From contig JAYRFK010000008.1 of NCBI GenBank assembly GCA_041908445.1, positions 124,001-188,000 on the forward strand: DNA of 64,000 nucleotides, written 5' to 3'. Each line of letters starts with the position of its first letter. Position 1 is the first letter of the stretch. The position numbers were made by a program, and so were the translations under genes. Under the pieces are notes generated by a model, which had not been told where the DNA came from, made no database searches, and was given only the letters and a program-made list of their open reading frames with translations. Positions 58,641 through 64,000 of the stretch are shown here, in pieces. The DNA comes from JAEUJM01 sp041908445 (GTDB taxonomy: Bacteria; Actinomycetota; Acidimicrobiia; Acidimicrobiales; DATDAH01).

Positions 58641-59670
58641 CCCCGAGACGTCGATCCGCGCGTTCGACTACGACCTGCCGCCCGAGGCCATCGCCCAGCA
58701 GCCGATCGAGCCCCGGGACGCGGCGCGCCTGCTCGTCGACGCCGGCCCGGGGGCGCCGCCGGCGCACCGCCACGTGCGCGACCTGCCCGAGCTGGTGGGC
58801 CCCGGTGACCTCCTCGTCGTGAACGACACCCGGGTGCGCCCGGCACGCCTGCGCCTGCGCAAGCCCACCGGTGGCCTCGTCGAGGTGCTGCTGCTCGACG
58901 AGGAGGACGACGGCGGCGCGTGGCAGGCCCTGGTGCGGCCCGGGCGCCGGGTGCCGCCGGGCACGGCCCTGCACCACCCGGACCGGCCGGGCCTCGAGCT
59001 CGTGGCCGTCGAGGAGGTGCTGGGGGAGGGTCGCCGGCGGGTCCGCCTGCTGCGGCCCGAGACCGAGGTGCTCGCCGTGGGCGAGGTGCCCCTGCCGCCG
59101 TACGTGCACGAGCGCCTGGACGACCCCGAGCGCTACCAGACCGTGTACGGCGACCGGCCGTCGTCGGTGGCGGCGCCGACGGCGGGCCTGCACCTCACCG
59201 AGGAGGTGCTCGAGCGCTGCCGCGCCGCCGGCGCCGAGATCGCCCGGGTGGAGCTGTCCGTGGGCCTCGGCACGTTCCGGCCCATCACGGTCGACGACGT
59301 GACCGACCACCGCGTCCACCGCGAGCGCTACCGGGTGCCCGAGGCGACCATGGCCGCGTGCGCCGCCGCCGAGCGGGTCGTGGCCATCGGCACGACGACG
59401 CTGCGGGCGCTGGAGAGCGCGGCCGGCTCGGGGCGACTGGCGGGCACCACCGACCTCTACGTCCGGCGGGGGCACCCCTTCGCCGTGGTCGGCGCCCTGC
59501 TGACCAACTTCCACGTCCCGCGGTCGTCGCTGCTGGTGCTGGTGGACGCGTTCGTCGGCCCCCGGTGGCGGGCGCTCTACGCCGAGGCCCTGGGGGAGGG
59601 CTACCGGTTCCTGTCGTTCGGCGACGCCATGTTCCTGTCCGGGCCGCCCCTCGGCGGAGGCGGGCGATGA
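58633..59670 (+). CDS. queA: S-adenosylmethionine:tRNA ribosyltransferase-isomerase
   Basis: The 345-aa protein has the QueA features FDYDLPPEAIAQQPIEPRDAARLLV, GDLLVVNDTRVRPARL, YQTVYGDRPSSVAAPTAGLHLTEEVL and TNFHVPRSSLLVLVDAFVG. It adds the ribosyl group of SAM to 7-aminomethyl-7-deazaguanine in tRNA during queuosine synthesis. ATG at 58633 is preferred over the in-frame ATG at 58621, which lies deeper in the upstream gene. It overlaps tgt as ATGA. The same pair occurs in many bacteria. Confidence 0.94.
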   Translation: MPDPETSIRAFDYDLPPEAIAQQPIEPRDAARLLVDAGPGAPPAHRHVRDLPELVGPGDLLVVNDTRVRPARLRLRKPTGGLVEVLLLDEEDDGGAWQALVRPGRRVPPGTALHHPDRPGLELVAVEEVLGEGRRRVRLLRPETEVLAVGEVPLPPYVHERLDDPERYQTVYGDRPSSVAAPTAGLHLTEEVLERCRAAGAEIARVELSVGLGTFRPITVDDVTDHRVHRERYRVPEATMAACAAAERVVAIGTTTLRALESAAGSGRLAGTTDLYVRRGHPFAVVGALLTNFHVPRSSLLVLVDAFVGPRWRALYAEALGEGYRFLSFGDAMFLSGPPLGGGGR

Positions 59671-60785
59671 GCCTGTACCTCGAGGTCGACGCCACCGACG
59701 GGCGGGCCCGCACCGGCACCATCCGCACCGCCCGGGGCCTGATCGAGACCCCCTGCTTCATGCCGGTCGGCACCCGGGGCGCCGTGCGCCTCCTCGACAG
59801 CGCCGACCTCGACGGCCTGGGCGCCCAGGTCGTGCTCGCCAACGCCTACCACCTCATGCTGCGGCCGGGCGCCGACGTGGTGGCCGAGCTGGGGGGCCTG
59901 CACCGCTTCACCGGCTGGGACGGGCACGTCCTCACCGACTCGGGCGGGTTCCAGGTGTTCTCCCTCGATCCCAAGGTGGACGACGACGGGGTCACCTTCC
60001 GCTCGACCTACGACGGCGACACCCACCGTCTGACCCCCGAGGGCGCGGTGGCCGTCCAGGCCGCGCTCGGCGCGGACATCACCATGGTCCTCGACGTGTG
60101 CCCGCCGTGGCCGGCGGCGCCGCGGGAGGTGGCCACGGCCGTGCGCCGGACCGCGGCCTGGGCGGCACGCGCCCGGGTCGCCCACCAGGACGCCCTGGCG
60201 GGCGGGCAGGCGCCGGCGGACCAGCAGCTCTTCGGCATCGTGCAGGGGGGCGTGGACCACGACCTGCGGGTCGAGAGCGCCGCGGCCACCGTGGCCGTGG
60301 GCTTCGACGGGTACGGCATCGGCGGGTTCTCGGTGGGCGAGCCCCGGGACCTGATGGTGCCCGCCCTGGCCGCCACCACGGCGGCGCTGCCCGAGGACCA
60401 GCCCCGCTACCTCATGGGCGTCGGCGACCCCGTCGGCCTCGTGGAGGCCATCGCCCTCGGCGTGGACCTGTTCGACTGCGTGCTGCCGACCCGCTTCGCC
60501 CGCCACGGCACCGTCCTGACCGCGACCGGTCGCTACAACCTCACCGCCGCCGCCCACGCACGGGACGACGGCCCCCTCGACGCCGCCTGTCCGTGCCCGG
60601 TGTGCGCCCGCTGGTCGCGCGGCTACCTGCGCCACCTCCTGCGGGTGTCGGAGCCCACGGGCGCCCGGCTCGTGACCCTTCACAACCTGGCCTGGACCTT
60701 CGCCCTCGTCGCCGCCGCCCGGGCGGCGATCCGGGCGGGCGCGCTCGACGCCCTGCGATCCGACATCCGCGCGGTTTGGGGCTAG
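59667..60785 (+). CDS. tgt: tRNA-guanine transglycosylase
   Basis: The 372-aa TIM-barrel enzyme has LTDSGGFQVFSL (general-base Asp), DVCPPWPAAPRE, QLFGIVQGGVDHDLR, GGFSVGEPRDLMVP, the nucleophile Asp in VDLFDCVLPTRFARHGT and the zinc motif CPCPVC with the later His. It exchanges guanine-34 of GUN anticodons for preQ1. The tgt-yajC-secD-secF order is widely conserved. The end carries a TAGCCT box that may start the yajC-secDF transcript. Confidence 0.95.
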   Translation: MSLYLEVDATDGRARTGTIRTARGLIETPCFMPVGTRGAVRLLDSADLDGLGAQVVLANAYHLMLRPGADVVAELGGLHRFTGWDGHVLTDSGGFQVFSLDPKVDDDGVTFRSTYDGDTHRLTPEGAVAVQAALGADITMVLDVCPPWPAAPREVATAVRRTAAWAARARVAHQDALAGGQAPADQQLFGIVQGGVDHDLRVESAAATVAVGFDGYGIGGFSVGEPRDLMVPALAATTAALPEDQPRYLMGVGDPVGLVEAIALGVDLFDCVLPTRFARHGTVLTATGRYNLTAAAHARDDGPLDAACPCPVCARWSRGYLRHLLRVSEPTGARLVTLHNLAWTFALVAAARAAIRAGALDALRSDIRAVWG

Positions 60786-60788
60786 CCT
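60783..60788 (+). promoter_or_regulatory. -10 element TAGCCT before yajC
   Basis: The box includes the tgt stop codon and would give a leader of about 60 bases before the yajC ATG at 60855. Confidence 0.35.
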
Positions 60789-60854
60789 CACACGCCGTTC
60801 GCCCGCGCCCCGGTGCCGGGCCACCCCCAACCGCCGACCGTTCCGGATCGCCCC

Positions 60855-61133
60855 ATGCAGATCGTCCTGCTCATCGTGATGATGGGCGTGTTCTACTTCG
60901 TGCTCATCCGCCCGCAGCAGCGCAAGGCCAAGGAGCACGCCGAGCTCGTCCGGTCGCTCGAGGTGGGTGACGACATCGTCACCTCCGGCGGGATCTACGG
61001 CCAGGTCACCGCCATCGACGGCGAGGTGCTGCGCCTCGAGGTCGCCAAGGGCGTCGAGATCCTCCTGGCCCGAGAGGCCATCGCCGAGCTCGTGGAATAC
61101 GGCTCGGACGACGATGACGCCGACCAGGACTGA
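60855..61133 (+). CDS. yajC: Preprotein translocase subunit YajC
   Basis: The 92-aa protein has one membrane helix (IVLLIVMMGVFYFVLIRP), the QQRKAKEHAELVRSLEVGDDIVTSGGIYGQVTAIDGEVLRLEVAKGVEILLAREAI core of YajC and an acidic tail. It accompanies SecDF at the Sec translocon. An in-frame GTG at 60813 would add a Pro-rich stretch and is less likely. secD follows after 12 bases. Confidence 0.92.
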   Translation: MQIVLLIVMMGVFYFVLIRPQQRKAKEHAELVRSLEVGDDIVTSGGIYGQVTAIDGEVLRLEVAKGVEILLAREAIAELVEYGSDDDDADQD

Positions 61134-61145
61134 GCGGGGCCGACG

Positions 61146-62945
61146 TTGAAGCGCAAGGGCGTCGGCTCGCTCGTCGCTTTCCTCGTCATCTCGATCGGCG
61201 CGTTCGCGGCCGTCATGGCCCTCGGCTACAAGCCGCTGCTCGGCCTCGACCTCCAGGGCGGCGTCTCGGTGGTGCTCCAGCCCGCCAACGACGTCCCGAG
61301 CGACCGGCTCGACCAGGCCATCGACGTCATCCGGAGCCGGGTCGACGCGCTCGGCGTGGCCGAGCCCGACATCTCGCGCCAGGGCGACACCATCCTCGTG
61401 CAGCTGCCGGGCGTCGAGAACCAGACACGGGCCCTCGACCTCGTGGGCCAGACCGCCGAGCTGCGGTTCCGGCCCGTGTGCGCGGTCCTCGATCCCGACG
61501 TGAACGCCGGCGCGCAGTCCACGACCGCCACCACGCTCCCTGCCGACGGCGCCACCACCACGACCGCGCCCGCCGCCGGCGCCACGACGAGCATCCCCAC
61601 CACGGACTCGTCCGCCACCGACACCACCGAGACCGGCCTCGCGCCCGGCGGCTTCGTCCCCGGTGAGAGCGCGGCCGGCCTCCAGGCCGATCCCACGACC
61701 ACCGTGCCGGCCACCACCGACACGACCGCGGCGACGACCGCCACCACGGTGCCGGCCGCGCCCACCACCGACGCGGGGGGCTGCACGACTCCGCCGACCG
61801 ACCTCAACCGCAACGGCATCACCAAGCGGGTCGACGACGAGGCCGACCAGTCGGTGATCCTCCCCGAGGTCGACCCCCAGTGCGATCCTGACCCCGCGGA
61901 CCCCACCAAGTGCTGGGTCGCCCGCTACTGGCTGGGCCCGACCGCGCTGAAGGGTGACGCCCTGAGCGACGCCAGCGCGACGTTCCCGAACAACCAGTGG
62001 GTCGTCAACCCGATCTTCAAGAGCGGTGCGGACGGCATCGACAAGTTCAACGAGGCGGCCACCACCTGCAACACCGGTGCCCCGAGCTGCCCGACGCGCC
62101 AGCTCGCCATCGTCCTCGACGGCATCGTGATCTCCGCGCCCACCATCAACGAACCGCAGTTCGAGCGCGACCAGATCCAGATCACCGGCAACTTCGACGA
62201 GGGCTCGGCCAAGGACCTCGCCCTGGTGCTGCGCTACGGCTCGCTGCCGGTCGAGCTCGAGCCCCAGCAGACCCAGACGGTGTCGGCCACCCTCGGCACC
62301 GACGCGCTGCACGCCGGCCTGATCGCCGGCTTCATCGGCCTCGCCATCGCCACCATCTTCATGATCGCCTACTACCGCCTGCTCGGCGTGGTGGCCATCA
62401 TCAGCCTCCTGTCCGGGGCGATGATGCTGTGGACGATCATCGCCTACCTGGGCGAGACCCGCGGACTGGCCCTCACGCTCGCCGGCGTCACCGGCATCAT
62501 CGTGTCGATCGGCGTGTCCCTGGACTCGAACGTCGTCTACTACGAGCACCTCAAAGAGGACGTCTACAACGGGCGCACCTTGCGCTCGTCGGTGGACCGC
62601 TCGTTCTCGACGGCCTTCTCCACGATCGTCAAGGCCGACATGGCCTCGATCATCGGTGCGGCCATCTTGTACTTCCTCACCGTCGGCGCGGTGCGGGGCT
62701 TCGCCTTCTACCTCGGCCTCGCCGCCCTGCTCGACCTCGTGGCCTTCTACTTCCTGCTGAAGCCGGTCGTCGCGCTCATGGTCCGCAGCCGGCGCCTCGG
62801 CGCCCACCCGTCGTGGTTCGGCATCCCCCAGCGCCACGGCGGCACCGGCCCCGAGCTCGGTGGCGAGGACGACGACGCCGGCGGAGACGGCGGTGGGCGC
62901 GACGGCGGGCCCGGCGCTCTCGTGGACGAGGAGGTGGCACCGTGA
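61146..62945 (+). CDS. secD: Protein translocase subunit SecD
   Basis: The 599-aa membrane protein has a first helix, GLDLQGGVSVVL, a P1-like periplasmic domain and five C-terminal helices, with GLIAGFIGLAIATIFMIAYYRLLGVVAIISL and SIGVSLDSNVVYYEHLKEDV (proton-relay aspartate region). It works with SecF to complete export using the proton motive force. A Thr/Ala-rich low-complexity insert of about 100 residues (near 115-215), followed by a TPPTDLNRNGITKRV stretch, interrupts the external domain. The TTG start is typical of this window. Its stop overlaps the secF GTG. Confidence 0.93.
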   Translation: MKRKGVGSLVAFLVISIGAFAAVMALGYKPLLGLDLQGGVSVVLQPANDVPSDRLDQAIDVIRSRVDALGVAEPDISRQGDTILVQLPGVENQTRALDLVGQTAELRFRPVCAVLDPDVNAGAQSTTATTLPADGATTTTAPAAGATTSIPTTDSSATDTTETGLAPGGFVPGESAAGLQADPTTTVPATTDTTAATTATTVPAAPTTDAGGCTTPPTDLNRNGITKRVDDEADQSVILPEVDPQCDPDPADPTKCWVARYWLGPTALKGDALSDASATFPNNQWVVNPIFKSGADGIDKFNEAATTCNTGAPSCPTRQLAIVLDGIVISAPTINEPQFERDQIQITGNFDEGSAKDLALVLRYGSLPVELEPQQTQTVSATLGTDALHAGLIAGFIGLAIATIFMIAYYRLLGVVAIISLLSGAMMLWTIIAYLGETRGLALTLAGVTGIIVSIGVSLDSNVVYYEHLKEDVYNGRTLRSSVDRSFSTAFSTIVKADMASIIGAAILYFLTVGAVRGFAFYLGLAALLDLVAFYFLLKPVVALMVRSRRLGAHPSWFGIPQRHGGTGPELGGEDDDAGGDGGGRDGGPGALVDEEVAP

Positions 62946-64000
62946 GGGGCCTGTCCCGCCTCTACCGGGGCGAGAACGACTACGACTTCCGCAAGGTCTG
63001 GCGCATCGGCATCCCCTTGTCGATCCTGTTCGTGCTCATCTCGATCCTGTCGCTGTTCACCCGGGAGCTGAACCTCGGCATCGACTTCGAGGGCGGCGGC
63101 GTCTGGGAGGTCCCGTCCGCGGACTTCTCCGTGGAGGACGCCCGTGCCGCCATGGGCACCGTCGGGGAGGCGGAGGCCAAGATCCAGACCCTGACCAACT
63201 CGTCGGGCGACCAGATCGTGCGCATCCAGGCGGGGGCCGAGTCGGTCACCCGCTCCGGCGAGATCACCGAGACCCTCGCCGACGCCGCCGGCGTGACCGC
63301 GGAGGACGTCAGCGTCAGCACCGTCGGCCCGTCCTGGGGCGCGAACATCACCGAGAAGGCGGTGCGCGCCCTCGTGGTGTTCTTCGTGATCCTGGGCGTC
63401 TACATCGCGTTCACCCTGGAGTGGCGCATGGCCATCGGTGCCCTGTTGGCGGTGGCCCACGACATCATCATCAGCGTCGGCCTGTACTCGATCCTGCAGT
63501 TGGAGGTCACCCCGGCGACGGTGGTCGCCTTCCTCACCATCCTCGGCTTCTCGCTCTACGACACCATCGTCGTGTTCGACAAGGTGAAGGAGAACCAGGC
63601 GCGCGTGGGCCTCGCCAACCGCACCACCTACACCGGCCTCATGAACCTGTCGCTCAACCAGACCCTGATGCGGTCGGTGAACACGACCCTCGTGACCATC
63701 GTGCCGGTGCTGTCGATCCTGCTGATCGGGGCGGTGCTGCTCGGCGCGGTGACCCTCGAGGAGTTCGGCTTCGCCCTGCTCATCGGCCTGGTCAGCGGCG
63801 CCTACTCCTCCATCGTCGTGGCGGCCAGTGCGGTGGCGGCCCTGAAGGAGCGCGAGCCCCGGAACAAGACGCTGCGCGAGCGCCTCGAGAAGGCCTACGA
63901 CGGCGAGGTGCCCGTCACCGGCATCCGCCACGTGAACCCGGCCAGCTTGCGCGCCGCGGCGGCGACCGCCGGTGCTCCGGGGGCCAAGGGCGGGACCGGG
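62942..64000 (+). CDS. secF: Protein translocase subunit SecF (3' end beyond the window)
   Basis: An open frame runs from GTG at 62942 to the window end (353 codons) without a stop. It encodes a first helix, then LNLGIDFEGGGVWEV, ITEKAVRALVVFFVILGVYIAFTLEWRMAIGALLAVAHDIIISVGLYSIL, FLTILGFSLYDTIVVFDKVKEN and NQTLMRSVNTTLVTIVPVLSILLIG, all SecF signatures. It pairs with the overlapping secD. The final visible residues (ASLRAAAATAGAPGAKGG) are already in the cytoplasmic C-terminal tail, so little is missing. Confidence 0.95.
   Translation, partial: MRGLSRLYRGENDYDFRKVWRIGIPLSILFVLISILSLFTRELNLGIDFEGGGVWEVPSADFSVEDARAAMGTVGEAEAKIQTLTNSSGDQIVRIQAGAESVTRSGEITETLADAAGVTAEDVSVSTVGPSWGANITEKAVRALVVFFVILGVYIAFTLEWRMAIGALLAVAHDIIISVGLYSILQLEVTPATVVAFLTILGFSLYDTIVVFDKVKENQARVGLANRTTYTGLMNLSLNQTLMRSVNTTLVTIVPVLSILLIGAVLLGAVTLEEFGFALLIGLVSGAYSSIVVAASAVAALKEREPRNKTLRERLEKAYDGEVPVTGIRHVNPASLRAAAATAGAPGAKGGTG

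Noticed and set aside
59601..62837. Antisense frame of 1078 codons opposite tgt, yajC and secD
   Set aside because: It covers conserved genes on the other strand and translates to repetitive D/H/G/V-rich sequence. No start signal or domain was found.

Overview
The window is gene-dense, strongly GC-rich DNA from an actinobacterium. Signature genes support this: a MshC-type mycothiol cysteine ligase, a coenzyme-F420 reductase, an InhA/FabI-type enoyl-ACP reductase, the phosphatidylinositol mannoside block thrS-HIT-pgsA-acyltransferase-pimA, and a PknB-like kinase. The DUF6285/phosphotransferase pair, many GTG/TTG starts and TANNNT boxes placed 6-8 bases before start codons fit as well. I infer the class Acidimicrobiia (Iamia/Ilumatobacter-like), but that placement rests on gene style and not on a marker phylogeny. 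No rRNA, tRNA, CRISPR array, prophage, insertion sequence or defence island was seen.

Region 1 (1-10 kb) is catabolic: an amidohydrolase tail, a D-aminoacylase-like amidohydrolase, a ceramidase-family protein that appears to lack its catalytic serine, a 374-aa protein of unknown function, a limonene-epoxide-hydrolase-type enzyme with all catalytic residues, an alpha/beta hydrolase, a Rieske oxygenase with a 3-alpha-hydroxysteroid-dehydrogenase-like SDR, and a second amidohydrolase. It suggests use of terpenoid, steroid or lipid-like substrates. Region 2 (9.7-19 kb) is envelope-related: AzlCD, a three-gene secreted set (cupredoxin, beta-helix lipoprotein, DUF1996), a sulfatase, an orphan Flp pilin, a secreted repeat protein and a Ser/Thr kinase.

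Region 3 (19-32 kb) holds glutaryl-CoA dehydrogenase and a second acyl-CoA dehydrogenase, thiamine pyrophosphokinase, two paralogous M23 peptidases, two paralogous CNNM/HlyC-type membrane proteins, an ABC ATPase, a phosphotransferase with DUF6285, two flavin/pyridine-nucleotide enzymes and FabI. Region 4 (32-45 kb) holds the F420 reductase and mshC, an SLH surface protein, PlsC, then thrS-HIT and pgsA-acyltransferase-pimA, with an EF-G-like GTPase and two small genes inserted into the otherwise conserved block. Region 5 (45-54 kb) has LemA, HtpX, a DUF3048 lipoprotein, pdxST, yebC with a decayed duplicate of its 3' end, an FHA-GAF-adenylate cyclase and an ABC-2 exporter. Region 6 (54-64 kb) is the conserved core run ruvCAB, a GCS2 ligase, an M20 peptidase, queA, tgt, yajC, secD and secF (cut by the window end).

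The most distinctive observations are: widespread promoter placement implying leaderless mRNAs; a GCS2 ligase and a CNNM protein that seem to start at CTG; two large near-perfect palindromes (6.4 kb and 10.85 kb); a relic of the yebC 3' end; a ceramidase-family protein without its nucleophile; and two secreted proteins sharing an undescribed N-terminal domain. I found no single large novel system.
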